Origin: Lachnospiraceae bacterium
Lineage (GTDB): Bacteria; Bacillota; Clostridia; Lachnospirales; Lachnospiraceae
Assembly: GCA_910575555.1 (NCBI GenBank)
Contig: CAJTFX010000042.1
Location: 1 to 36,335, forward strand
Reading direction: 5' to 3'
DNA length: 36,335 nucleotides
The position numbers and the translations under genes are program-made. Positions 5,933-14,328 of the stretch are shown here, one piece after another (within the stretch, counting starts at the first letter, position 1; each line of letters opens with the position of its first letter). The notes beneath the pieces are model-generated. The model searched no databases. It saw only the letters and a program-made list of their open reading frames with translations, and was not told the origin of the DNA.

Positions 5933-8326
5933 ATGACTTTACCATTTGAAAATGATACCAGTTATGTGATCGATAAAATTGTTTCTGCCCAGTTAAAGCA
6001 TGACAAATTAAAAAAGTGGCTGACTGCCGCTGCGATTGCATTGGCTGCGTTTCTCATGACGGCTGTATTGCTGTTGGCTTCAGGGATTCTTTATGTGAAT
6101 CAAACTGGCGGCAATCATATTACAGGCTCCTATCATGCACTAATTTCCGGTATGACAAAAGAACAGTACAGTGAAATATCAGCAGACCCGCGTATAGCAT
6201 TGTCAGGGCTGACCGCTGCGGTAGGAAGTATGAAAGATGGTGAGAAACGTTTGAATATTTCTTACTCAAATAAAGACAGCCTCATTTTAAACGGGTTATC
6301 TGTCTCCGAGGGGGAAATGCCGAAAGCGGAAAATGAAATCATAATTGAAGAAGAATATCTCCTTAGTCAAAAAATAGATGCAGGGATTGGAGATATTATT
6401 TCATTGCCTGTTTCTGATGAACGGAAAAAAGCGGATTTTGTCATATCTGGTTATCTGGAAACGGCGGCAGGCGGAACAGAAAGAACTTTGTATGCCGCTG
6501 TTGTTTCGGAAGAATATTTTGCGGCGATAGATGGATGGGAGAAGTTTCCGCCTGCGGTTATGTTTCGGATCAAGAAAGATGTTTTGGCGGAACATGGAAA
6601 TGCTGCAGATACAGCGGCGCAAATAGCTGCGGATGCTGGAATAAAACAGCCGCTGTCTGTGAATGAAGCTTTTGTTAAACTTAGTCAGCCTTCTGCCCTG
6701 ATGATTGCCGCGGCAGCTGCAGGTCTTGGGATTATTATCATGGCAGGTATATTGGTGATATATTGTATTTTTTATATCTCGATTATCAGTTCCATTAAGA
6801 AATATGGTCAATTGCGTACCATTGGCATGACAGCAAAACAGATAAAAAGTCTTGTGCTGAAAGAAGGCTTCTACCTTACATTGGCTGCCGTTCCGTTTGG
6901 ACTGATCGCAGGGACTCTGTTATCTTATGTTTTAGTGCCGCAGGGGTTCAGAATAAGCAATATAGTTTGGGTTTGTCCGTTGGCTGCAGCCCTGACTTAT
7001 ATCACAGTGCGATTGTCGATTCAAAAGCCGGCTAAGATCGCGTCAACCATTTCGCCCATAGAAGCTTCTCGTTATGAAGCAGAGAACAATTTACGCAAAC
7101 ATACCCAAAAACGCAGGTTATCCGCGTATTCTCTGGCAAAAATCCAAATTTTGCGTTATAAGAAAAAGAATATACTGACGATAAGTTCCCTGATCCTGAC
7201 GGGAGTATTGCTGCTGGGATTGTCATCTGTCCTTTCCTCGGTAGATGCAAGGGAAATGGCGTTATCTGGTTTTGCAAGAGGGCAGTTTGTGATAAGTTTT
7301 ACCAATCAGGAACTGCGGGAAAATGCTTTGGAGAAGGTTCAGGCAGAAAGTCCCTTTACAGATGAAATATACAATGATTTGGCTAATGTTTCTGGTATAA
7401 AAGAAATTGCAGACGACTGGCATCTTCCTGTGTCTGCCGATTTACAGGCAGCGGAGTCGGATGCAGAAATTGTGGGATTTGTACAGGAGGATATGGAATT
7501 ACTGCAGAGTTGTATTTCAGATGGGAGAATTCCTGATTATGAGAAGCTGGTATCGCAAAATCAGCTTATTATTGGCAGGCCAGATGATTTTGAGGAAACG
7601 TTCCGTATGCAGCCAGAGGTTGGCGTATCTGTCACATTGAAGGTTTTTGACGGAAATCATAGTGAGAATATGCAATTTGAGATAGCGGCAATTCTTGATA
7701 AAACCAAAATAGGAAACAATGGAGATAAGATTGATATGTTATTATTGTCAGTTGATTCTATGAAAAAGATTGCAGACAGCAACTTGACGTATCAATATGT
7801 AATTCGTGTGGGAGATGATTTTGAACAGCAGGCGGAAAAAGAAATAGAACAGATTTTGGCAGAGCATCTCCGTTTGGATGCTGTCACCCTTTCGTCTGCT
7901 GTTGCCCAAAACGAAAATTTTCTGCAGGGAACAGAATTTGCACTTGCAGCTGGAATCATATTCATAGGCTGCTTTTCAGTAATGAATGTATGGAATACCA
8001 TATTGACTGGTATTATAACGAGACGGAAAGAGTTTGCGCTTATGCGCTCTGTGGGAATGTCAAAAAAGCAGCTTTCTTCCATGATACATTACGAAAGTCT
8101 GATTGTGGTATCTGTCGGCCTTGCCTTATCGCTTGCCATTGGCGGCGGTATTGGGTATGCTGTTTGCAGTTTTCTGAAAAGCAGCCTGATGAGTTATCTG
8201 AATTATCAGTTTCCGTTTGGTATCGCTGTTTTTTACTGTATCATTGTCATTTTGTGCAGCAGTACTATTACAGAAGCGGCATTAAAATATCAAAATAAGT
8301 TGTCAGTCATGGAGTTATTAAGATGA
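5933..8326 (+). CDS. FtsX-type ABC transporter permease with two FtsX domains
   Basis: A 797-residue membrane protein that starts at ATG 5933 after GGGAGGTGG. One N-terminal helix (about 29-53) is followed by an extracytoplasmic domain (about 55-255), a first FtsX block of membrane helices (about 258-370), a further helix near 415-435, a second extracytoplasmic domain (about 440-665) and a second FtsX block (about 670-790). Both blocks carry the conserved cytoplasmic loop seen as IRTIGMT-like (LRTIGMTAKQ, LMRSVGMSKKQ). This is the duplicated architecture of large lantibiotic/bacitracin resistance or sensing permeases, somewhat different from BceB, which has one large extracellular domain late in the protein. 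It likely senses and relieves a peptide antibiotic with the kinase. Confidence 0.88.
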   Translation: MTLPFENDTSYVIDKIVSAQLKHDKLKKWLTAAAIALAAFLMTAVLLLASGILYVNQTGGNHITGSYHALISGMTKEQYSEISADPRIALSGLTAAVGSMKDGEKRLNISYSNKDSLILNGLSVSEGEMPKAENEIIIEEEYLLSQKIDAGIGDIISLPVSDERKKADFVISGYLETAAGGTERTLYAAVVSEEYFAAIDGWEKFPPAVMFRIKKDVLAEHGNAADTAAQIAADAGIKQPLSVNEAFVKLSQPSALMIAAAAAGLGIIIMAGILVIYCIFYISIISSIKKYGQLRTIGMTAKQIKSLVLKEGFYLTLAAVPFGLIAGTLLSYVLVPQGFRISNIVWVCPLAAALTYITVRLSIQKPAKIASTISPIEASRYEAENNLRKHTQKRRLSAYSLAKIQILRYKKKNILTISSLILTGVLLLGLSSVLSSVDAREMALSGFARGQFVISFTNQELRENALEKVQAESPFTDEIYNDLANVSGIKEIADDWHLPVSADLQAAESDAEIVGFVQEDMELLQSCISDGRIPDYEKLVSQNQLIIGRPDDFEETFRMQPEVGVSVTLKVFDGNHSENMQFEIAAILDKTKIGNNGDKIDMLLLSVDSMKKIADSNLTYQYVIRVGDDFEQQAEKEIEQILAEHLRLDAVTLSSAVAQNENFLQGTEFALAAGIIFIGCFSVMNVWNTILTGIITRRKEFALMRSVGMSKKQLSSMIHYESLIVVSVGLALSLAIGGGIGYAVCSFLKSSLMSYLNYQFPFGIAVFYCIIVILCSSTITEAALKYQNKLSVMELLR

Positions 8327-8362
8327 TTTTGTTCCAGGGGCAGCAGATTTTCTCTCTGCCCA

Positions 8363-8391
8363 TTGACGTTCCCACGGGAAACCCGTATAAT
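8363..8391 (+). promoter_or_regulatory. prfB promoter with palindromic spacer
   Basis: -35 TTGACG (8363-8368), 17-nt spacer and -10 TATAAT (8386-8391), 35 nt before the prfB start. The spacer contains two overlapping perfect palindromes, TTCCC-AC-GGGAA (8369-8380) and ACGGG-AAA-CCCGT (8374-8386), which could be an operator. This promoter also marks the return to core chromosome after the island. Confidence 0.75.
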
Positions 8392-8426
8392 ATTTCTGGA
8401 ATATATATTAGAAAGAAGGTGACACA

Positions 8427-9549
8427 ATGGTAGAATTAGACCAGTTCAAAACAACGTTGAACACATACAAAAAACCATTAGTGGAAGTGAGGGATTCACT
8501 TTGACCTGGCTAACAAAGAGAAGAAAATCCAGGAATTAGAACGGGAGATGGAAGCCCCGGATTTTTGGGACAACACAGAACTTTCCCAGGTGAAAATGAA
8601 AGAACTGAAAAGTTTAAAAGACGATGTGGAGACATATGCGCAGCTTTCCGGTCAGTTTGAGGACATCGAAACGCTGTTGGAAATGGGCTATGAGGAAAAC
8701 GATGCTTCCCTGATCCCGGAGATCGAGGAATCCTTACAGGAATTTGAAGAAACCTTTGAAAATATCCGAATCAAAACCCTTTTGTCCGGGGAATACGATA
8801 TGGAAAACGCCATTGTATCCCTTCATGCAGGGGCAGGCGGAACTGAATCCTGCGACTGGAATTCCATGCTTTACCGGATGTACAAACGGTGGGCGGAGGA
8901 CAAGGGATTTGACGTGGAAGTACTGGACTCTCTGGACGGAGAAGAAGCAGGCATTAAATCTATTACCTTTGAGGTGCGGGGAGAGAATGCCTATGGTTAT
9001 CTGAAATCAGAAAAAGGCGTCCACCGTCTGGTGCGGATTTCTCCCTTTAATGCGGCAGGCAAGCGGCAGACCTCCTTTGCCTCCTGTGACGTGATGCCGG
9101 ATATTGAGAAAGATTTGGACATTGAAATTAAGGATGACGAGCTGAGGATTGACACCTACCGTTCCAGCGGAGCCGGCGGTCAGCATATCAACAAGACGTC
9201 CTCTGCGATCCGCATTACCCATCTGCCTACGGGAATTGTGGTGCAGTGTCAGAATGAACGTTCGCAGCACATGAACAAAGACAAGGCTATGCAGATGTTA
9301 AAGGCCAAATTGTATCTCCTGAAGCAGGAGGAGAATGAGAAAAAGGCAGCAGATATCCGGGGAGAAGTGACGGAAATTGGATGGGGCAATCAGATACGGT
9401 CTTACGTTATGCAGCCCTATACCATGGTAAAAGATCACCGCACCAATGCGGAAACCGGAAATGTAGACAGCGTCATGGACGGGAAACTGGATTTGTTTAT
9501 CAATGCTTATCTGAAGTGGAAAAGCCTTGGAAAAACGCAGGAGGATTAA
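8427..9549 (+). CDS. prfB: Peptide chain release factor 2 (programmed +1 frameshift)
   Basis: RF2 reads UAA and UGA stop codons. Translation starts at ATG 8427 (AGAAGGTG upstream) and meets an in-frame TGA at 8502-8504 after 25 codons. The site CTT-TGA-C (8499-8505), preceded by a Shine-Dalgarno-like AGGGA (8490-8494), is the classic autoregulatory frameshift site: low RF2 lets ribosomes slip +1 and continue at GAC 8503 to the stop at 9547-9549. The product is 373 residues. The tripeptide anticodon SPF (in VRISPFNAAG) and the catalytic GGQ at residues 250-252 are intact, matching the E. coli numbering for GGQ. Stop and next gene are 2 nt apart. Confidence 0.96.
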
Positions 9550-9551
9550 AA

Positions 9552-10865
9552 ATGGGAATTATCAGAGCGGCGGCGCAGGCGGTATCCGGCAGCCTGGCAG
9601 ACCAGTGGTTGGAAGTCTATGAGCCGGATGACATGGGAGAACGGACTGTTTTTACCAGAGGGGTAAAGATCAGAAAAGGGCAAAATCGGAAGGGGACGGA
9701 AGACACTGTCAGCAACGGTTCTGTCATTCATGTATACGACAACCAGTTTATGATGTTGGTGGACGGCGGCAAAGTAGTGGATTATACGGCAGAGCCGGGA
9801 TATTATAAAGTAGACAATTCTTCTCTGCCCTCTCTGTTCAACGGACAGTTAAAAGATACCGTGAAGGAATCTTTCAGCCGGATCAAATTCGGCGGGCAGA
9901 CTCCTGCCAGACAGAATGTGTTTTATATCAATTTACAGGAGATTAAAGGGATTAAATTCGGAACCAGGAATCCGGTCAATTACTTTGATAACTTTTACAA
10001 TGCGGAGCTGTTTTTAAGGGCCCACGGAACGTATTCCATTAAAATCACTGATCCCATCCGGTTTTATGAGGAAGTGATTCCCAGAAACGCCGGACAGGTG
10101 GAAATTGAAGATATCAACGAACAGTATCTTTCCGAATTCTTAGAAGCTCTCCAGTCGGCCATTAATCAGATGTCCGCAGACGGAATCCGTATTTCCCATG
10201 TGGCGTCCAAAAGCCGGGAGCTTGGCAAATACATGGCAGATACCCTGGATGATGACTGGAACCGGATGCGGGGCATGGAGGTTCAGGCAGTAGGAATTGC
10301 CAGCGTCTCTTACGATGAGAAATCCACAGAGCTGATCAATATGCGCAACGAAGGCGCAATGCTCAGCGATCCTTCCGTACGGGAAGGCTATATGCAGGGC
10401 CATGTGGCAAGAGGAATGGAAGCGGCAGGCTCCAATGCCAACGGCGCCATGGCGGGATTTATGGGAATGGGTCTGGGGATGCAGGCCGGCGGCAGCGCCA
10501 TGTCTGCAGCCTCCGCAGCCAATCTGCAGCAAATGCAGATGCAGAATTCCAATATGCAGCAGAATCCCAATGCTGCACAGCTTCATCCGAATCAGCATAC
10601 AGGCAGTGGGCCGGCAGCCTGGACCTGTGAGTGCGGTGCGCAAAACAGCGGTAAATTCTGCTCGGAATGCGGAAAGCCTCAGCCGAAGCAGACCGGAGCC
10701 TGGACCTGCAGCTGCGGCCATGTGAATACCGGCAAATTTTGTTCTGAATGCGGTGCACAGAAGCCTGCGCCGGCCGGAACATGGACTTGCGCCTGCGGTG
10801 CGGTTAATGAAGGCAAGTTCTGCTCGGAGTGTGGAAAACCGGCCGGAACAGTAAAGTTTAATTGA
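9552..10865 (+). CDS. SPFH domain protein with three zinc ribbons (YdjI-like)
   Basis: A 437-residue protein. Residues about 20-290 are an SPFH/stomatin-like region of the kind annotated as virion core protein or YdjI; it ends in helical coiled-coil character. A Gly/Met/Ala/Gln-rich linker (about 300-355) leads to three tandem 27-residue zinc-ribbon units (357-383, 384-410, 411-437), each WTC.CG...GKFCSECG. No N-terminal membrane helix is seen, so membrane association would be peripheral. B. subtilis YdjI works with PspA/YdjG/YdjH in envelope stress; the YdjG- and YdjH-like genes lie downstream here, separated by an inserted DUF3800 gene. ATG 9552 follows AGGAGG at 9539-9544. Confidence 0.88.
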   Translation: MGIIRAAAQAVSGSLADQWLEVYEPDDMGERTVFTRGVKIRKGQNRKGTEDTVSNGSVIHVYDNQFMMLVDGGKVVDYTAEPGYYKVDNSSLPSLFNGQLKDTVKESFSRIKFGGQTPARQNVFYINLQEIKGIKFGTRNPVNYFDNFYNAELFLRAHGTYSIKITDPIRFYEEVIPRNAGQVEIEDINEQYLSEFLEALQSAINQMSADGIRISHVASKSRELGKYMADTLDDDWNRMRGMEVQAVGIASVSYDEKSTELINMRNEGAMLSDPSVREGYMQGHVARGMEAAGSNANGAMAGFMGMGLGMQAGGSAMSAASAANLQQMQMQNSNMQQNPNAAQLHPNQHTGSGPAAWTCECGAQNSGKFCSECGKPQPKQTGAWTCSCGHVNTGKFCSECGAQKPAPAGTWTCACGAVNEGKFCSECGKPAGTVKFN

Positions 10866-10919
10866 ACATAAAACAACTGAATCATCAATATGTTTTGCAT
10901 TGTAAAATCGGAAAAGTTC

Positions 10920-10948
10920 TTGCAAATCAAGTATAGATGTGGTATTCT
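10920..10948 (+). promoter_or_regulatory. Promoter of structured RNA / DUF3800 module
   Basis: -35 TTGCAA (10920-10925), 17-nt spacer and -10 TATTCT (10943-10948). Transcription would begin near 10955, just before the first hairpin of the RNA. Confidence 0.55.
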
Positions 10949-10954
10949 TTGAAT

Positions 10955-11040
10955 AGAATAAAACTGTAACAAGTTACAGTTTTGGTCTGGGCGAAAGCTC
11001 TTTGGACCACCGTAGGCGGGAAGAATTTCCCGCCCTTTCT
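10955..11040 (+). ncRNA. Three-hairpin RNA upstream of DUF3800 gene
   Basis: Three consecutive hairpins fill the segment between the promoter and the DUF3800 start. Hairpin 1: AAACTGTAA (10961-10969) with TTACAGTTT (10974-10982), perfect, loop CAAG. Hairpin 2: GGTC (10984-10987) with GACC (11005-11008) enclosing GGGC-GAAA-GCTC (10989-11000), a GNRA tetraloop with an asymmetric internal loop. Hairpin 3: GGCGGGAA (11015-11022) with TTCCCGCC (11027-11034), perfect, followed by CTTTCTATTATTT and thus terminator-like. Conserved RNA motifs near DUF3800 genes (the DUF3800-numbered motifs) have been described from comparative genomics; whether this one matches a known class needs a covariance search. 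It may be a free small RNA, a leader, or an RNA partner. Confidence 0.65.
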
Positions 11041-11063
11041 ATTATTTATAAAGGGAAATAATA

Positions 11064-11744
11064 ATGAAAGAGCTAAGTATATTTATTGATGAATCTGGAG
11101 ATTTTGGAGAAATAAAGGGACAGCCGGCATATTATTTGGTAACGTTTGTTTTTCATAATCAAGATAATCGTATCAAAGAACAGGTTTTAAAGTTGGAAGA
11201 AAGTGTCCGCAGCTCGGGGTTTGATGTAGAGTATATACATACAGGTCCAGTAATTCGGCGAGAAGAAGTATTTTCAAGATATTCCATAGATGAACGACGA
11301 AAATTACTGTATAAAATGCTTAATTTTGTGATAAGATGTCCTATTTCCTATTTGACAGTTGTTGTGGACAGAAGAGAGGCAGCGGATAAAATTGCTCTGT
11401 CTGGCAAATTGGCGAAGGCGATTAATAGAGCGATGAGCCGGCATATGGAGTTTTTTGCGGATTTTGATAAGATTATTGTCTACTATGATAATGGACAAAT
11501 TGAACTTAGTACAATTTTAAACGCAGTATTTTCCATTCAATTTTTTAATGTAGAGTTTAGAAGGGCAGAGCCCCAGAAATATCGGCTGTTACAGGCAGCG
11601 GATTTCATTTGCTCTATGGAGTTATTGAAGATTAAGCGGAAAGAAAAACGATTGAGTAAATCGGAGGAGCATTTCTTTTATAAACCGCAGGAGTTAAAGA
11701 AAACCTTTTTGAAAAGTGTCGAGAAAAAGAAATTATCAGAATAA
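11064..11744 (+). CDS. DUF3800 protein, putative RNase H-like nuclease
   Basis: A 226-residue protein beginning MKELSIFIDESGDFGE, the diagnostic DUF3800 start (D9-E10-S11-G12). Further acidic residues in conserved positions, D102 (VVVDRRE), D142 (YYDNGQ) and D180 (LLQAADFIC), fit the catalytic layout of an RNase H-like fold; activity itself is unproven for most of the family. The ATG at 11064 follows AAGGGA at 11051-11056. The gene is more AT-rich than its neighbours, has its own promoter and RNA leader, and splits an otherwise typical ydjI-ydjG-ydjH set, so it was probably inserted. The arrangement of promoter, structured RNA, terminator and protein resembles type III toxin-antitoxin loci. 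Confidence 0.85.
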   Translation: MKELSIFIDESGDFGEIKGQPAYYLVTFVFHNQDNRIKEQVLKLEESVRSSGFDVEYIHTGPVIRREEVFSRYSIDERRKLLYKMLNFVIRCPISYLTVVVDRREAADKIALSGKLAKAINRAMSRHMEFFADFDKIIVYYDNGQIELSTILNAVFSIQFFNVEFRRAEPQKYRLLQAADFICSMELLKIKRKEKRLSKSEEHFFYKPQELKKTFLKSVEKKKLSE

Positions 11745-11808
11745 AAACATATATAATGACGGATTAAAGACAATATATAATTGTCAGAATCGGGTAAGGA
11801 GAAGATAA

Positions 11809-12921
11809 ATGGCAGTTGTCAGCTACAAATGTCCGAACTGTGACGGCGAACTGGTATTTCATCCAAGAACGCAGAAGTACAAGTGCGAATACTGTGCTTC
11901 TGCGTTTTCTCAGGAAGAAATCAACCGGCTGCAGCCAAAAGCAGAAGGGGAAAATCAAGAAAACAACCATGCATTGCAAGAGGAGAATCAGGCAAACCCC
12001 CATGATCCGATGGGAGAAAATCAGGAGAACGTCCATGCTCCCCGGGAGGAAGCAGGCAGTATCTATCACTGTCCAAGCTGCGGCGCGGAAATTGTCACAG
12101 AGGAAACCACAGCCGCATCCTTCTGTTACTATTGCCATAATCCGGTGATTTTATCGGGAAGGGTGTCGGGAGAATTTCTGCCGGATAAAATCATACCCTT
12201 CGTCATTGACCGGAAACAGGCGGTGGAAAAATTTCTGGATTATGTCCATCATAAGAAATTTGTGCCCAGGGCGTTTTTTCATAAGAGCCAGATTGAGAAA
12301 ATTTCCGGTGTGTATTTTCCTTACTGGATGGCAGATATGGATCTGGAAGGAGCGCTGCAGGCGGAAGGCAGGAATGTGCGGGTATGGCGCAGCGGCGATA
12401 CGGAATATACGGAAACCAAAGTTTACCGGGTGGAGCGGGAAGGCGAAATCCATTTAGAGGATATTACCAGAAATGCCTTAAAGAAAGCAAACGGAACACT
12501 GGCCCAGGGGGTTCTGCCCTATGATGTGAGCCATATCCAGGAGTTTCAGATGAGTTATTTATCCGGATTTTTAGCAGAAAAACGGGATATGGAACGGGCA
12601 GAACTGGAAAACGGCGTGAAGGGGGAAGCGGAAGAATACGGAAAGCAGCTTCTTCGGGAAACGGTGAAAGGCTACCATTCCGTATCAGTGAAAAACTGCC
12701 GCCTGAACTGCAGCAGGGAGCATTGGGATTATGTAATGCTTCCGGTGTGGACTGTCACCTATCAGGGCAGGGACGGCAAAATGTATTACTATTCCATGAA
12801 CGGGCAGAACGGGAAAGTATGCGGAGAACTTCCGGTAGATTATAAAAAGGTGTGGACCGTCAGCGGGCTTGTGTCCCTGGTCGTATTTGTTCTTGGACTG
12901 GTGGGAGGTTTTCTGATATGA
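11809..12921 (+). CDS. Zinc-ribbon membrane-anchored protein (YdjG-like)
   Basis: A 370-residue protein. Zinc ribbon 1 uses C8/C11 and C26/C29, zinc ribbon 2 uses C88/C91 and C106/C109. Between them lies a low-complexity linker (47-82) with a near-repeat of GENQEN..HA. A mixed alpha/beta domain follows (about 125-340, with VYFPYWMADMDLEG and LPVWTVTYQGRDGKMYYYSMNG) and a single C-terminal membrane helix (about 347-369) anchors it with the bulk in the cytoplasm. It corresponds to the TFIIB-type zinc-ribbon YdjG of the envelope-stress ydjGHI set. The stop overlaps the ydjH-like start by 4 nt. ATG 11809 follows AAGGAGA. Confidence 0.82.
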   Translation: MAVVSYKCPNCDGELVFHPRTQKYKCEYCASAFSQEEINRLQPKAEGENQENNHALQEENQANPHDPMGENQENVHAPREEAGSIYHCPSCGAEIVTEETTAASFCYYCHNPVILSGRVSGEFLPDKIIPFVIDRKQAVEKFLDYVHHKKFVPRAFFHKSQIEKISGVYFPYWMADMDLEGALQAEGRNVRVWRSGDTEYTETKVYRVEREGEIHLEDITRNALKKANGTLAQGVLPYDVSHIQEFQMSYLSGFLAEKRDMERAELENGVKGEAEEYGKQLLRETVKGYHSVSVKNCRLNCSREHWDYVMLPVWTVTYQGRDGKMYYYSMNGQNGKVCGELPVDYKKVWTVSGLVSLVVFVLGLVGGFLI

Positions 12922-13766
12922 GGAATAAAATACATAAATTATGGCTTTTATTGCTGCTGTTATGCTGCCTGCTGAACCCTGAACTCTCCCTGCAGGCCCA
13001 GGAAAAACAACAGCTGCCGGAAACGAATGTCCAGCTTTTTGACGATGCCGGTCTTTTAACACAGGAAGAATCGGAAGAGATTACCCAGCAGCTTGCCGGG
13101 CTGGAAAAGACCACCGGATGGGATGTGATGGCCTATACCGCCGGGGATGCCGGGGGCCTGGATGCCACGGCTTATGCAGAAACTTTTTTTGATGAGCATA
13201 CCGTCTCAGACAACGGGATTATCTGCGGAATTGATATGGATAACCGGGAAATTGTAATCCGGGCATTCGGAGAAGGACAGTTTTACATCACCGATGACAG
13301 GACAGAGCGGGTTTTGGACGCGGGATATGACGATGTAAGCCGGAAACAGTATGGAAGCGCCTTAACAGCCATGCTGAAGGAGGTCAGCCGTGCCGTTTTG
13401 GAAGAAAATCCAGAACAAAATTATCTTCAGGATGAAGATACCGGCAAAGTAACCAGTTATCGGCAGGCGCACCGGGGCATCAGCAGACTGGAGATTCTGA
13501 TTGCGGGGATTGCGGCCCTTGCAGCAGGCGGAATTACCGCAGGCGGGATTATCGGCGCATACCGCTTCAAATCCGGCAGTTATCAATACCCCATTGAGAA
13601 AAACGGAAGCGTCCGTCTTGAGAAAAAAGAAGATCATTTTGTCAACCAGTTTGTCACCCACAGACATATCCAGAGGGAAAGCTCCGGCTCCGGCAGCGGC
13701 GGGAAAAGTACCGTGCACAAAGGGGCCGGCGGACGCAGCAGCAGCGGCGGCAGCAGAAAATTTTAA
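12918..13766 (+). CDS. TPM domain membrane protein (YdjH/YgcG-like)
   Basis: A 282-residue protein. A signal peptide (1-27, hydrophobic core LWLLLLLLCCLL) is followed by a TPM domain (about 38-165, with LFDDAGLLTQEE near the start), so the domain is exported. A membrane helix (about 191-214) follows, then a cytoplasmic basic region and a Gly/Ser-rich tail (about 255-282). This is the usual layout of YgcG/YdjH proteins, which accompany SPFH and zinc-ribbon partners in membrane stress systems. It starts at ATG 12918 inside the overlap ATGA with the upstream gene, with GGGAGG at 12903-12908 as ribosome binding site. Confidence 0.85.
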   Translation: MRNKIHKLWLLLLLLCCLLNPELSLQAQEKQQLPETNVQLFDDAGLLTQEESEEITQQLAGLEKTTGWDVMAYTAGDAGGLDATAYAETFFDEHTVSDNGIICGIDMDNREIVIRAFGEGQFYITDDRTERVLDAGYDDVSRKQYGSALTAMLKEVSRAVLEENPEQNYLQDEDTGKVTSYRQAHRGISRLEILIAGIAALAAGGITAGGIIGAYRFKSGSYQYPIEKNGSVRLEKKEDHFVNQFVTHRHIQRESSGSGSGGKSTVHKGAGGRSSSGGSRKF

Positions 13767-13773
13767 AAAGAGG

Positions 13774-13831
13774 TTGCATTTCAAAAATAAATATGCTAAT
13801 ATCTTCCCTGTGAGTACAGATGTATTCTGTA
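13774..13831 (+). promoter_or_regulatory. Putative promoter and palindrome before ACT-hom operon
   Basis: A weak promoter candidate is TTGCAT (13774-13779), 17-nt spacer and TAATAT (13797-13802). Downstream lies a perfect inverted repeat TACAGA-TGTAT-TCTGTA (13815-13831) that could be an operator. No T-box or lysine riboswitch is visible before this amino-acid operon. Confidence 0.35.
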
Positions 13832-13868
13832 GACATACAAAAAGCACAGCAGCGAACCGGAGGAGAAC

Positions 13869-14312
13869 ATGGAAGAAAAGACAAAATATTTTGTTTTGAA
13901 GAAAAAAGCTGTTCCGGAAGTTTTGCTGAAAGTGGTGGAGGCAAAGAAACTTCTGGAATCAGAGCGGGCGGAATCGGTGCAGGAAGCCACAGACATGGTG
14001 GGCATCAGCCGCAGCTCTTTTTACAAGTATAAGGATGATATTTTTCCATTCCATGATAATGCCAGAGGCAAGACAATTACCATGGTGATTCAGATGGATG
14101 ATGAACCGGGGCTGCTGTCCCGGGTGTTGGGGATTGTGGCGGATTTTCACGCAAATATCCTTACCATCCATCAGAGTATTCCGGTAAACGGGGTCGCATC
14201 TCTGACCCTGAGCGTGGACGTGCTGCCGGATACGAAAAATGTGTCCCAGATGGTGGAAAACATTGAGCAGCAGGAAGGGATTCATTATTTAAAAATATTG
14301 GCCAGAGAGTGA
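13869..14312 (+). CDS. ACT domain regulator, UPF0735 (PheB-type)
   Basis: A 147-residue protein. Residues about 1-60 form a helical segment resembling a helix-turn-helix (VQEATDMVGISRSSFYKYKD), and residues about 67-146 form an ACT domain (TITMVIQMDDEPGLLSRVLG). ACT domains bind amino acids, so this is probably an amino-acid sensing regulator. It begins 16 nt before hom and is the first gene of the threonine/lysine cluster, suggesting feedback control of that pathway. ATG 13869 follows CGGAGGAGA. Confidence 0.88.
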   Translation: MEEKTKYFVLKKKAVPEVLLKVVEAKKLLESERAESVQEATDMVGISRSSFYKYKDDIFPFHDNARGKTITMVIQMDDEPGLLSRVLGIVADFHANILTIHQSIPVNGVASLTLSVDVLPDTKNVSQMVENIEQQEGIHYLKILARE

Positions 14313-14328
14313 CAGAATGGAGGAAGTT

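Noticed and set aside
8327-8362. Terminator after the permease gene
   Set aside because: GGGCAG/CTGCCC can pair around an A/T-rich loop, but no T-run follows, so I do not call an intrinsic terminator.
10140-10925. Long minus-strand open frame (261 codons) over the ydjI-like gene
   Set aside because: It lies antisense to a clearly coding gene, is rich in His/Cys/Arg as expected for a shadow frame and has no ribosome binding site.
13362-13847. Minus-strand open frame over the end of the TPM gene
   Set aside because: Ala-rich low-complexity shadow of the Gly/Ser-rich tail.
13767-13868. T-box or lysine riboswitch before the hom-lysC cluster
   Set aside because: Only about 100 nt is available and neither the T-box sequence nor a lysine aptamer core is visible.
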